DNA of 64,000 nucleotides from Symbiodinium kawagutii (lineage: Eukaryota > Sar > Dinophyceae > Suessiales > Symbiodiniaceae). Position 1 is the first letter of the stretch. Every line of letters begins with the position of its first letter. The notes beneath the pieces are model-generated. The model did no database searches and was not told where the DNA came from. It worked only from the letters and a program-made list of their open reading frames with translations. Where the stretch lies: positions 121,049 to 185,048 of the forward strand of contig VSDK01018139.1 in the NCBI GenBank assembly GCA_009767595.1, written 5' to 3'. The position numbers and the translations under genes were made by a program. Shown here in pieces: positions 21,794-32,663 of the stretch.

Positions 21794-22707
21794 TCAAAGT
21801 CTGATCATCTCTGATCTCAGGTGCCTCACCGCTGTCTGCAGACCATGCGCTATCTTTAGGGCCATCGCTCCATTGCGGGGGATGGCAGAATTTGACTTGC
21901 ACGTTGTCATAGAACAGAGCTGATTGTCCAGATCGGTATGGGTCAATCCTTTTGTCCAAGCAACTTAGGAGGCAGATTTGGTATGCTTGGATCAACCATG
22001 GCAGTCATGGCCCATGCCTTCTGATTTTCGCTGACTTTGAGTGTTGATCCAGTGGTGAAGGTGGTGTATTCTTGACTCATAGCTACAATCCTGGACTTGG
22101 CGTCACGAGCGTCCTGATACTCCAGAATTCGATGCTCTGCAATGGATGCACATGTTGCAGCGGGGAAGATTCAAAAAGGCGCCATTTCCACTGCATCAAG
22201 ATGAGAGGTGTTCAGGATTTGGCGACTTTCCCGTCGGTGTTCAACATCTATATGAGGCAATCTAAGGATGAGGCAGCTTGCCAACCATCCTTCTTTTTTG
22301 TCATCGAAACATTTTTTTGTGATGGGAATCACGTTTTATTCATTGTTGGACACGCAGTCATATACTTTGCTGCATATTTGGAAGACCCCCATGAGTCTCG
22401 ACCCTAACCAGTCTAATGGGAAACTCCACTCTCAAGAACCTATCTTGTGCCGTGTGCATCATTTCTATACTCGGGTTTCTAAGAGTTGTTCTGTTTGCTG
22501 AGGCAAGATGGGGCAGGATGGTGGCAACATGGGGCTCTAAGGATTTCTTCTCTGAGGGAATCTCCCAAGGTCCAATCAAAATCCCTTCTCCTCTCAGGGA
22601 ATCCTAGCAATTTCTATGAATTTCTCTAGAATAAAGGATTATTCCTCCCTCGAATTTCTTCCCAGAATCCTTGGGACTTTCTGTGGGACTTTCCTTGGGA
22701 CCCGAGG

Positions 22708-22812
22708 TCCAGCCTGGAGGAGCCCGTGCAGAAGTCCCTCTCAGCGGAGGCTACCGTGCACCAGGCCAAATGCTGCGGTGCCGTCAGGGACGGTGGGCCG
22801 ACCCCAGGACCT
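22708..22812 (+). CDS. Candidate exon
   Basis: An island reading SLEEPVQKSLSAEATVHQAK, then CCGAVRDGG, with strong G/C third positions (CTG GAG GAG CCC GTG CAG AAG TCC CTC). Possible acceptors are CCCGAG at 22706 or GTCCAG at 22712. The 3' border is unclear. No family recognised; the first part may be helical. Confidence 0.4.
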
Positions 22813-23610
22813 CTAAAAACAACGGGGACTTCCCATGACTCTCAGCCAGTCAGACCTTGTCAGTGAGGAAACTGCAAGTAATCTCCTGAAATGAAGGAGC
22901 TGAAGGTTCAGGAAGGTAGCTTGTGAGTTTGGTTCTGAGTCAGGTAGACCTTAATGATCCGAGAAAAGACCAGGGTCCTTAGACGACTGAGAGCTGACAT
23001 GAAACAATGGAAGAGTCTCACTGCAACCTTCGACTTGAGCAAGAGTTCTTGCTTGTTTACTGACAGATAGTAGCTTGCAATGGAGCAGTACACACAAGCT
23101 GTGAAACCACGGCCTTGTTGCCAATCTCATTCTTTGGGCCTGTTTGCAGCTGAGTATCATTTTTCCCTCAACAGGACCTGGTTTGACCGGGCTCTCACTG
23201 CTTTGAAAGGGGTGCGCTCTACGTAATTTCTCCACTGTCTCCGGGCGCAGGCGTTTTCCTTTCTATCTCCCATGTGCTGCCTTGGGCGATGCCAGACTTG
23301 TCTCCCACGTGTCTCCTACTTGTCCATTCTGCTTGACTGCTTGAAACCATGAATTTGGGGTACACCGTTAATGGACGATTGACATGTAATTGATGACAAT
23401 TCCGAACAATAAGCGCGAATCATTCAAGCTTGATTCCTTTTGAAACCACTGTCAGTGCATCCTGGCATTCATGACACTTTCAACGTCAGGGAGGTATTTC
23501 TGCAGTTTCTCTGTAACATCTTGTTTCAAGTGTCATGAATATCTAAACGCATACTACCATACATCCAACCTGCACATGCAGTGCCATAAAACAGAACAGA
23601 CACAGGCACA

Positions 23611-23670
23611 AATATATGTATATATATATACATATATATATATATATCTCTATATATCTATATATACATA
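23611..23670. repeat. TA/TATG microsatellite
   Basis: Imperfect TATATG/TATA run just before the exon candidate at 23727. Confidence 0.85.
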
Positions 23671-23726
23671 CGCATAGACACACACACATGCACCAACATG
23701 CACTACTCGAGCCCTCAGAAACACAG

Positions 23727-23787
23727 GGCTGCGCAGGTGCCAGAGCAGCAAGGAAGCCCACCTGGTGGAGGTGGGCTCCGCAGCGGG
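23727..23787 (+). CDS. Candidate exon
   Basis: After AAACACAG the frame LRRCQSSKEAHLVEVGSAA uses mostly C/G-ending codons (TGC CAG AGC AGC AAG GAA GCC CAC CTG GTG GAG GTG GGC TCC). A GT at 23788 follows. Another frame (VPEQQGSPPGGGG) is open but less natural. A left end of a GTTTCTCAA-type element (GGTGCTTCTCTAAATAGGGG) occurs about 200 nt downstream at 23988. Confidence 0.4.
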
Positions 23788-24288
23788 GTGACGAATCACG
23801 TCATGCAACCCGTCCATGACGCGTTCCCATCTGTCGCCGCAAACTGGTTGGGAGTTCCTCCGATATCCCGGTCCTCACATGCTACCAGCAGGGTGAACGG
23901 CATGGCAGTCACTTCATTCGGGTCTCTGATCATTTTTGGATGCAAAAACGCTCCGAGTAAGGCCAGGGATGTAAACTCTGCAAGTGGGTGCTTCTCTAAA
24001 TAGGGGTACCCCTAATTCATCCTTTATAAACCATTTATAATTTATAATGATAAACCAAACATTTTTTGCATTCCTTGCTTTAATACTCCATCAAGTGGTG
24101 TCTCTTGGACTTCTTGGTATGCTGAACGAGGTAAAACAAACTATGAACCAAGCCGGATTTGAAGTATCAGCAAGCTAATTCAGTATATTTTTACAATTTT
24201 CTACATATTTCTGATCATGGTATGATCATAGTATATCGTGATCGGTTCGATGATCCCCACATCGCCGAACCGGCCTTGATGCTCCCAG

Positions 24289-24349
24289 GTCCTGAGCCCG
24301 TCGAAGGCAGCGCAAAAGGCGCGACGCATCGCGACGCCGGCGGGGCACG
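24289..24349 (+). CDS. Candidate exon
   Basis: Between GCTCCCAG and GGCACG|GTACCG the frame reads PEPVEGSAKGATHRDAGGAR, GC-rich against very AT-rich surroundings. The frame is open upstream to about 24240 (DPHIAEPALML), so the 5' border may lie further left. Strand is likely + but not certain. Confidence 0.35.
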
Positions 24350-24374
24350 GTACCGGCGATTGAATGTAGTAGCA

Positions 24375-25640
24375 ACCATGATATTAATTAATGGTAGTAA
24401 CATTAATAGCTAATGTAGTATTATATCAATGGTAATTAGTAATATTAATGGCTAATGTAGTATTACATGAATGATAATTAGTAATTAATATTAATAGCTA
24501 GTGTAGCATTATATTAATTAGTAATACTAATGGCTAATGTAGTATTATATTAATGATAATTAGTAATATTAATGGCTAATGTAGTATTATATTAATGGTA
24601 ATTAGTAATATTAATAGCTAATGTAGTATTATATCAATGGTAATTAGTAATATTAATGGCTAATGTAGTATTACATGAATGATAATTAGTAATTAATATT
24701 AATAGCTAGTGTAGCATTATATTAATTAGTAATACTAATGGCTAATGTAGTATTGTATTAATGATAATTAGTAATATGAATGGCTAATGTAGTATTATAT
24801 TGATGGTAATTAGTAATATTAATAGCTAGTGTAGTATTATATTGACGGTATTTAGTAATATTAATAGCTAGTGTAGCATTATATTAATGGTAATTAGTAA
24901 TATTAATGGCTAATGTAGTATTATATTGATTGAAATTAGTAATATTAATAGCTAATGTAGTATTATATTAATGGTAATTAGTAATATTAATAGCTAATGT
25001 AGTATTACACTAATGGTAATTAGTAATATTAATAGCTAATGTAGTATTACATTAATGGTAAATATAGTAGTATTAATAGCTAATGTAGTATTGTATGAAT
25101 GGTAATTAGTAATATTTATGGCTAATGTAGTATTGTATTAATGGTAGTTAGTAATATTAATGGCTAATGTAGTATTGTATTAATGGTAATTAGTAATATT
25201 AATGGCTAATGTAGTATTATATTAATGATAATTCGTAATATTAATAGCTAATGTAGTATTATATTAATGGTAATTAGTAATATTAATAGCTAATGTAGTA
25301 TTATATTGACGGTAATTAGTAATATTAATAGCTAGTGTAGCATTATATTAATGGTAATTAGTAATATTAATGGCTAATGTAGTTTTGTATTGATTGTAAT
25401 TAGTAATATTAATAGCTAATGTAGTATTATATTAATGGTAATTAGTAATATTAATAGCTAATGTAGTATTATATTAATGGTAATTAGTAATATTAATAGC
25501 TAATGTAGTATTACATTAATGGTAAATATAGTAGTATTAATAGCTAATGTAGTATTATATTAATCGTAAATATAGTAATATTAATGGCTAATGTAGTATG
25601 ATATCACTGCTATATTAGTTACTGAATGGCCACTTACTAA
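24375..25640. repeat. AT-rich 42-bp minisatellite
   Basis: About 30 units of a 42-bp repeat built on TTAATRGCTAATGTAGTATT followed by ATATTAATGGTAATTAGTAA. There is higher-order structure: a block with variant units starting at 24402 recurs at 24610 (208 bp later), and another variant (GCTAGTGTAGCATT) recurs at 24867 and 25331. No open frames of interest. Confidence 0.9.
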
Positions 25641-26003
25641 TAAATTGTATTAATTAGTGATTAAGTACTATATATATCAACCATCAGCAATCATGGTAGT
25701 AACTTTGGTTTTAATCACTACTTGTTGACTATTTTGATCCGTTCACCAAGTATCATTGATTGATGGTTAACTATTGACTAGTAAAGCCTTGCAATCATTA
25801 CAGCAAGCAATAATGGACCGTTACTCAATCGTGAGCCAATAATTCTTCGCGAAGGAAGCACACGAAAACCTTTGAGTAATACTACATGATTCAATAACCA
25901 TTGACGACATTTCAAAAAACATTGAACTGTGAAATACAGATGATAAGATATGTGAGCACCTGCCACACTAAAAAGAGACGTGTACCCTTGTGCATTCGGG
26001 CGG

Positions 26004-27053
26004 TGTTTTGAGACGTTAGAGCTTGACAAGCGAACTTGGGGGTGCAGAACCATTTTTGTCCGTGAGTGCTTTCCTTCCATTGGCGTTGATGCAACCAGTG
26101 TCTTGACAAGCAAACCTGGGGGTTCGGAACCAATTTTTTCCGTGAGCGCTTTGCTTCCATTGGCGTTGATGCAACCGGTGTTTTGAGGCGTTAGAGCTTG
26201 ACAAGCGAACTTGGGGGTGCAGAACCATTTTTGTCCGTGAGTGCTTTCCTTCCATTGGCGTTGATGCAACCAGTGTCTTGACAAGCAAACCTGGGGGTTC
26301 GGAACCAATTTTTTCCGTGAGCGCTTTGCTTCCATTGGCGTTGATGCAACCGGTGTTTTGAGGCGTTAGAGCTTGACAAGCGAACTTGGGGGTGCAGAAC
26401 CATTTTTGTCCGTGAGTGCTTTCCTTCCATTGGCGTTGATGCAACCAGTGTCTTGACAAGCAAACCTGGGGGTTCGGAACCAATTTTTTCCGTGAGCGCT
26501 TTGCTTCCATTGGCGTTGATGCAACCGGTGTTTTGAGGCGTTAGAGCTTGACAAGCGAACTTGGGGGTGCAGAACCATTTTTGTCCGTGAGTGCTTTCCT
26601 TCCATTGGCGTTGATGCAACCAGTGTCTTGACAAGCAAACCTGGGGGTTCGGAACCAATTTTTTCCGTGAGCGCTTTGCTTCCATTGGCGTTGATGCAAC
26701 CGGTGTTTTGAGGCGTTAGAGCTTGACAAGCGAACTTGGGGGTGCAGAACCATTTTTGTCCGTGAGTGCTTTCCTTCCATTGGCGTTGATGCAGCCAGTG
26801 TCTTGACAAGCGAACTTGGGCGTTCGGAACCATTTTTTCCGTGAGCGCTTTGCTTCCATTGGCGTTGATGCAACCGGTGTTTTGAGGCGTTTGAGCGTGA
26901 CAAGCGAACTTGGGGGTGCAGAATCATTTTTGTCCGTGAGTGCTTTCCTTCCATTGGCGTTGATGCAACCAGTGTCTTGACAAGCGAACTTGGGGGTTCG
27001 GAACCAATTTTTTCCGTGAGCGCTTTGCTTCCATTGGCGTTGATGCAGCCGGT
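26004..27053 (-). repeat. 175-bp satellite, six units
   Basis: Six units of exactly 175 bp, each made of two related halves (about 80 and 95 bp, both ending CCATTGGCGTTGATGCA). One half has GGTGCAGAACCATTTTTGTC, the other GGTTCGGAACCAATTTTTTC. The inner four units are almost identical; the outer ones diverge. Because 175 is not a multiple of 3, a minus-strand reader rotates frame at each unit, and all three minus frames are open across several units (peptides such as GCINANGSKALTEKIGS). The repeat borders a minus-strand coding-like remnant. Confidence 0.9.
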
Positions 27054-27130
27054 ACTGGGTCCTTTTTCGTCTGTCTTTGGAGCCTTCGCTGGGTTTGACT
27101 CAGGTTGACAAGGATCAGGAATGATCAGGA

Positions 27131-27857
27131 CTAGTCTTCTCCAACAACCTCTTGGCATTTGTGGCCCTGGTCCTGCTGCAATTTTGTTTCATGAGCCATC
27201 AATACCTCTAAGCGCTGCTGCAATTCCACGATCTCTCCCTGCATTGCAGCAAGCTCCATTGGCATGGCTGCCGTGCACGTTCAATAGGTCTTCAAATGTG
27301 TTTTCCTTCAGGATCAGGATGTTGACTCCCACTGTGATTTTATCTGGCTTGCCATGCTGGCGATCCTGGCCAGCTCTGGCTTGAGGAAGATGCATGGCTA
27401 AAACCAATACATCTTCAACCTCACGCTCTGATATTTTTTTGATGAACTGATGTCTACCTGCTTTCTTTGGACGGTCCACATTCAAAAATAGTTGTTGAGT
27501 ATTTGTTGTTTGTTGATATCACTTCGTTCTGATTCTGTTTGAGTATACGCAACACTGAATGCAGTTGGGTGGAGCATATGGGAAGACCAAAACACGCACA
27601 TGGCTCAAAAACATGGCATCATCTTTAGACTTGGGGATCAATGACCTTGAGCCACAACCATGTGTCAGGAGATGCCGGTGAGATATGAACAGCTGCTGTA
27701 ATTGTTGAGAAGCGTAGCCTTCAGTTTTCAAGACGCCTGGCAGCCATGTCCATTTGAGTGGTTCCCACAGGTCGGGGGCCAACATGCTGTGCCAATTGGG
27801 TGTGCTCTGTGGGTTGATCACAATGCAATGATTCTTGTCCATTGGGTTTGATTTCAA
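27131..27857 (-). pseudogene. Minus-strand coding-like remnant (unknown protein)
   Basis: Three minus-strand frames follow each other. The first, 27857-27519, reads NWHSMLAPDLWEPLKWTWLP within 112 residues. The second, 27485-27189, begins MNVDRPKKAGRHQFIKKISE and includes REVEDVLVLAMHLPQARAG and ILILKENTFEDLLN. The third, 27265-27131, reads MPMELAAMQGEIVELQQRLE and ends GHKCQEVVGED, clearly coiled-coil-like. The last two overlap in different frames, so a frameshift near 27270 is likely. Beyond the last stop the sequence runs straight into the 175-bp satellite. It may be a decayed transposon or gene; I see no catalytic or zinc-knuckle motif. The first 60 nt also match the upstream flank of D2. 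Confidence 0.4.
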
Positions 27858-27877
27858 TGAATCTATATGAATCTATT

Positions 27878-27911
27878 CCATTTATTTCCACTGGATTCTA
27901 TTTGGCTTAAG
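27878..27911 (+). promoter_or_regulatory. T-rich tract ending TTTGGCTTAAG, before D1
   Basis: CATTTATTTCCACTGGATTC then TATTTGGCTTAAG|G. Similarity to D2 extends about 80 nt further upstream (CTGTGGGTTGAT, CAATGATT), so these copies were duplicated as DNA with their upstream region. Confidence 0.4.
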
Positions 27912-28071
27912 GCTTTCGCACCGGCGTTGCCACGCAGCAGTGAAATCTGCCAGCCTTGAAACTTAGCGCTTGAACAGACTATGGTTCTAACATTCACAAT
28001 CAATGGGAGCCAATCCAGCACTGATGCTTCTGTCGAAAAAGTGTTTTCGTTGAGCACACATTTTTGCAGCC

Positions 28072-28964
28072 ATGCTTCTGGCCTTGGCTGCAGCGAGTGA
28101 TCCTAGCTTGATCACTCCGGCCGGCTTGCTCCTGCCTGTGTGGTGCTGCTCTCTTACCTTCATGCGAAGGTGTCCGCAAATCTGAGCGAGGCAATCGAGG
28201 GGTCAGACGTGCAGTCTGACGAGCTTCCGACACAAGATGGGGAGCTGCCAGCAACCGCAGAAATGGAAGCAGAGGAGGATCCAAGTGCGGCTGCATCGGC
28301 ACAAGCTGCAGTCTTGGAAGACTTCAGGTCTGGCGGTGAACAACGCGAGTACTCCTCGGACAGCTATGAGGAGGATTTCGAGTACTCCTCGGACAACTAT
28401 GAGGAGGATTTCGAGTACTCGGACAGCGATGAAGAGATATTCGCTGAAGAAACCCCGAGGCGTGTGACCTTCGCCACGCTGGTCAAAGTTGAGGAGGTGG
28501 ATCACTTCCAAGACATCGAATTGCATGCAGGCCAAGCACTTGCACAGCGTGCAGCACCTGGAGATGCGGTCTTGGAGGAGGACTTCCTGTCTGAGAGCGA
28601 GCCAGACAGCGATGAGGTCCAAACAGATGGACCGCGGAGATCGTGGGCTTGGATGGCCGAGGAAGAGGATGAAGAGGATGATGAAAACAGCTTTTCCGAT
28701 GAGGAAGAGGATTCAAAATCTGAAGAAGACGAGGAGCGACCAAGGGCCCTGGAAGCAGTCGCCTCGGGAGACACAGCCCCGAAAGCTCGCATGTCCTTTG
28801 GGCAGCTCCTGTCACAAACAGACAGAGGAAAGCGCAGAATTTGGTCTCTCTCTCTGGAGGAGGAAGCGAATGAACAGGACGCTTGGGACCCGTGGGGCCT
28901 GCGTCGTGAAGACATGGCCCCCGGCACCTCTCGTGAAGATAGAAAGATTCCGGGCAAAAATTAG
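28072..28964 (+). pseudogene. Leader-family copy D1 with acidic body, N-terminal frameshift
   Basis: The ATG at 28072 opens the common leader (MLLALAAASDPSLITPAGLL). A 7-nt deletion against D2 near 28123 shifts the frame, which then ends after 37 residues. The body is open in another frame from about 28140 to 28964 (about 274 codons) but has no ATG near its start. It is very acidic: two and a half repeats of EYSSDSYEEDF (28347-28435), then DAVLEEDFLSESEPDSDEV, a run EEEDEEDDENSFSDEEE and a C-terminal part with DAWDPWGLRRED. No known domain is recognised; composition recalls intrinsically disordered acidic proteins. The body is unlike the SH3 type. Unless a splice or an alternative start rescues it, the copy is broken. 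Confidence 0.65.
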
Positions 28965-29178
28965 GACTAGATCTGATCGCTCTGACTTGGTGGAGGATTG
29001 AAAACGTCCTGATGCACAGCCAGAAAAAAGAAGATAAAGAAGAGTATCGTTGCCTGAGCAGATTTACCTCTATCATGTTCTTACTCCTTTGAAATGGGTG
29101 CATGCTTGGAACGCATGATCTTACGGTCTTGCGTTCCTCCCTGCCTTCCAATTGCTGGTGCCTTTGAACGCCTGCCAG
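28965..29178. other. Shared 3' flank of the D type
   Basis: TCTGATCGCTCTGA, TTGGTGGAGGATTGAAAACG and TCCTGATGC are also found after D2 (35434-35490). No post-stop hairpin of the SH3 type is present. Confidence 0.6.
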
Positions 29179-29313
29179 ACTTGTCTCCCATTCGTTTCCC
29201 ACTTGCATTCCACTTGCCTTGGAAAGCATGATTCCAGAGTTGTCTCTCACTTGTCTCCCGTTTGTCTCCCATTTGTCGCCCCGAATTGTCTCCCATGTGT
29301 CTCACATTTGCCC
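29179..29313 (+). repeat. Degenerate 11-bp array, TTGTCTCCC core
   Basis: Blocks of 11 bp such as ACTTGTCTCCC, GTTTGTCTCCC and ATTTGTCGCCC follow each other at 29179-29222 and 29238-29313. A three-unit relative lies at 23304-23336. Confidence 0.75.
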
Positions 29314-31694
29314 ACTCATGCTATGAGCAAGCCTCCTCCCCAGCTGATGTTTACAACCAAGAGTCTGCAACAGGGCTGATGTTGAAGCCGATGTACCTCA
29401 TGTTGGCATCGATAGTCTTGTAACTCTGCCGCGCCTAACCTGCCAGAGTGAGCAAACGAGACCAGGTTCTGCATCAAGATCATCAAGCAACTACTCATGG
29501 TTCAAGTGACACTGATGAAAAAACATGTAAAAAACTACCATTCATTGGAGCAACCCCTGTTGCCCAATTGAGACCGGGCCTGAAATCAGGTGCTTCTGCG
29601 GCTTGGCTCTCGGCCACCACGGTGTGGCCTGGGTGGGGGAGGGATGAGGGGTCGACAGTTCACGAGAAAAACAAGAATGGCTGAATCATCTGAATGAAAA
29701 CTCATTGAACATTCATAAGATCCATCACAACATTCAAGAATTTTTTTTACTTCCTAGTTTACTTCTTATTTTACTTTCTATTTTACTTCCTGGGAACATT
29801 TGTTGTGACGGGTGACCATCTCAGGAGGTCTGAAGCACCATGGTTGGGCGTTGGGCCTCTCGTCGTGTCGACCACTTCCCCACTCAATTTTTTTGGATCG
29901 CTTCGTATCCCATTCTGTTAGGGTATGGTAGCATGGGGTAGGGTAGGGCAAGGTGTTGTCTTGGTTGGCGGAGATGCAAATTTCGGCGGGATCACGTTGA
30001 AATGTGTCACGAGATGCCAGCAGCTGCCACTGTTCATCTCTGGTATACCAGGAGCTCTGGTGCTTTTCGCACCATCCTTAGTGATGATTTGGTTGCGCTC
30101 AATCTTATTAGCCTCAACAACCACTTGCCATCACTAGTCATCACTGTGCTCTTTGCCGCTGTGATTGACCATGACCATCACTAGCCATAGTTTAACATAT
30201 TTACCATTTGTTTCCATGTTTTTTCCATTTTGACCAGCTGTCAGTAGCCACGTAACCATTGTTCGCCAGCATTGACCAAAGTTACATCCATTGTTAAGCA
30301 TCAGGAAGCCACGATCAATCATTATGAACCATCACGAACCATTATTGATCAATATGAGCCATCATGAACTATGGTTGACCTGATTCTTAATATGGATCAT
30401 TTAGGTCATTCATGATCATTCCAATGATCATTCTACTGGCTAATTCTATTCATAATGATCAGTAACCAAGATGGGTGTTTCTCAAAATAGGGTACCCCCT
30501 TGAACATCCTTTATGCAGCATTTATGTTTTTGGGGTTCCCTGTGACTTGAGAAACTACCGCATTGATGAATATTGGCACCAACCAGTATTATTGGCCATC
30601 ATTACTGATTATTAACCATCATGATTAGCCATTATTAGCCTTCACCATGATTAACCAGCGCTAAGCCTGACCAACATTGCTATTGGGCCAGAATGATTGC
30701 ATGCTTCCACCTGGCCATCATTGATCATACCTTGCCATCATTAGTGACCATGAAGCGTCATTATTCGCCATCATTATTACAGTAGCAATCATTAGAATCA
30801 TTGGCCATAATGACTAACTATTCTATAAACATAATCACAACCAACATTAACATATTAGTTGAATCATTCTTACGTGCAGCATTATCAGCATTACTGCTAG
30901 CCATGATGATGAACCATTCTCATTCTATTAGCAACTATTAACTAACAATTCAGTTGATTGGAACCTCTACTATCAGTCTCATCAGATTTGCCATGATTAA
31001 CTAACAATTGGTCGTTGTGAACTAACAATTTATCATTCGATTAGCAATCATTAACAACTATGACCTAATTAGCAACTATTGACCATTCATAGCTGTTTCA
31101 TGACCAACTATTGATTGGTTAGTAGTTAGAATAGCTATTGATTCAGCTAAGTTTGATCACAGCTGCCAGTCGATTCTGGAGTTCATGGCTGTTTCATAGC
31201 TATTGGCAAAAGCCATGAATAGGAGATTAATAGCCTGGAGTTCATAGGTGTCTGATCACTGGCTGATCACCAGCTATAACAGAATCAACTGGCAACAGTT
31301 ATGATCACCAGAATTGGTCTCCAGAATGAATCTCCAGCTATGAATCAACTATAGTTGGCAGTGGGTCAGTTCACCCTGAGTCCCCCTGGTTCCCCTATCA
31401 TTAACCAGCCAGTTTTCCCTATAGTTTGGTTGGTGAACTTATTTTCCATTATTGTTGGTGAACTGCTTGCCATACAGTATATACATATATATATATATAT
31501 TTAATATATATAAATATATAATATATATATAGATATTTATGTATATATATATATATAGCTGGTATATCCCTTACTATTGTTACTTATTATCCCCTATTAT
31601 AAACCAGCTAAACCAGCTATTTTTGTTGGTGAACTGCTATTGATTCTGGATCAGCGGCCTGGTCTCCAGAGGTCTGGTGACCATTCGACGCCAG
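29314..31694. other. No convincing gene
   Basis: Mostly intron-like ACCATCA/CATTAACCA text. A possible exon-like patch at 29594-29640 (GASAAWLSATTVWPGWG) is too weak to call. A TA microsatellite is at 31480-31560. A degenerate reversed TGGGTCAA-type element may lie at about 31365-31465. Confidence 0.45.
30475..30557. mobile_element. GTTTCTCAA-type element, copy 2
   Basis: Left end GGTGTTTCTCAAAATAGGG, right end GGGGTTCCC...ACTTGAGAAAC. Length 83 bp, no coding capacity. Confidence 0.55.
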
Positions 31695-31748
31695 GCCCTC
31701 ACTGGAGAGGAGCGGCTTGTCATGGGCGACGGTGCCAAGGCGGAACCG
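31695..31748 (+). CDS. Candidate 54-nt phase-0 exon
   Basis: After GACGCCAG: ALTGEERLVMGDGAKAEP (18 codons) and then CCG|GTGAAC. The frame stays open and GC-rich downstream (VNLWGPWCRGVMSQRSNEW) to about 31805, so the true 3' border could be later. Another frame on the same strand is also open. No family recognised. Confidence 0.4.
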
Positions 31749-32588
31749 GTGAACCTGTGGGGACCGTGGTGCCGGGGGGTGATGTCGCAACGGAGCAACG
31801 AATGGTTAAGCAGTCATGTCATAGTAATATATAGCAGTCATGGATGATTCATGAGTTGGATGATTCATGATATGAGTGATCATGGATGATTCATGAGTGA
31901 TCATGGTAATCAGTGCTTGAATATGAGTCGTAATTCATTGGTTAAGAGCAGCCGCGATTACAGTAAATGATCCACCACTTTTCTGTTGACCAACAGATTG
32001 CTCTCGACCCGCCATGGTTTTTGATCACCAGTGCGATCCATTGATCAATCAGTGACCATCCACCGAACAAGTCGATCTGATCAAGTGAATCAGATCAAAA
32101 GCCACGGATGATGTCAGCGGGAATTCATGGTTCCACTGGCCAGTATGGTGAGTTGGACCTGCCGTGCCAACTGGGGGTGACGTTGTTGATGTTCCAGATG
32201 TTCCACCAGTGGTGGAGCGCTGAAGATGGCACGACTGAACATCCACGTTGGGTGAAGACTAAACATCCATGGTTTTAGAGATGAACAACCAATCAGCTAT
32301 GACAATCAGCTTGGATATCCACTTTAACAACTTCACTGTCATAGCTATTGGGCCCATCAAAGGCCCCATTTGCATTTATATGACCCATTCAATGCGGGTG
32401 ATTTCAACCCATCGGATCACCAATGGACCAAATTGGCCACTGCAATAATGTTTTTCCTTCCAGGCAGAAATCTTCAAGTGTCCAGCACCAATGAAAATTT
32501 CTTCATGGCGACCCAAATACTTGTGAGAAGTTCAGCCCAAATCCATCCCTCTGATGGCTCCGCGTTGATGACCAGCCATGGCCGCCAG

Positions 32589-32663
32589 GCGTATCAGCTC
32601 TTTTTGCTGCATGACCCTCGTGCTGCGGACATTTGGCCGGACCAGCTCACCAACCTGCGCCAG
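32589..32663 (+). CDS. Candidate 75-nt phase-0 exon
   Basis: Between CATGGCCGCCAG and CTGCGCCAG|GTGACG, exactly 25 codons: AYQLFLLHDPRAADIWPDQL then TNLRQ. Good splice-like borders and G/C third positions. Same length and phase as the islands at 16787 and 20814. No family recognised. Confidence 0.55.

Noticed and set aside
21399-21995. 198-codon minus-strand open frame
   Set aside because: Long, but the codon use is not biased outside the part opposite the + strand exon candidate at 21707-21793, and no splice or family evidence supports it.
24375-25640. CRISPR-like array
   Set aside because: Unit and spacer are not distinct; the whole 42-bp unit is repeated with drift, as in a minisatellite, and the sequence is eukaryotic.
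26004-27053. A genuine repeat protein encoded by the 175-bp units
   Set aside because: The unit length shifts frame every copy, so no constant peptide repeat would be made; kept as a satellite with a note on its open frames.
28483-29250. 255-codon open frame on the minus strand opposite D1
   Set aside because: It is the mirror of an acidic, GAG/GAA/GAT-rich coding body, which rarely makes stops on the other strand. It also extends over the 11-bp repeat. No independent coding sign.
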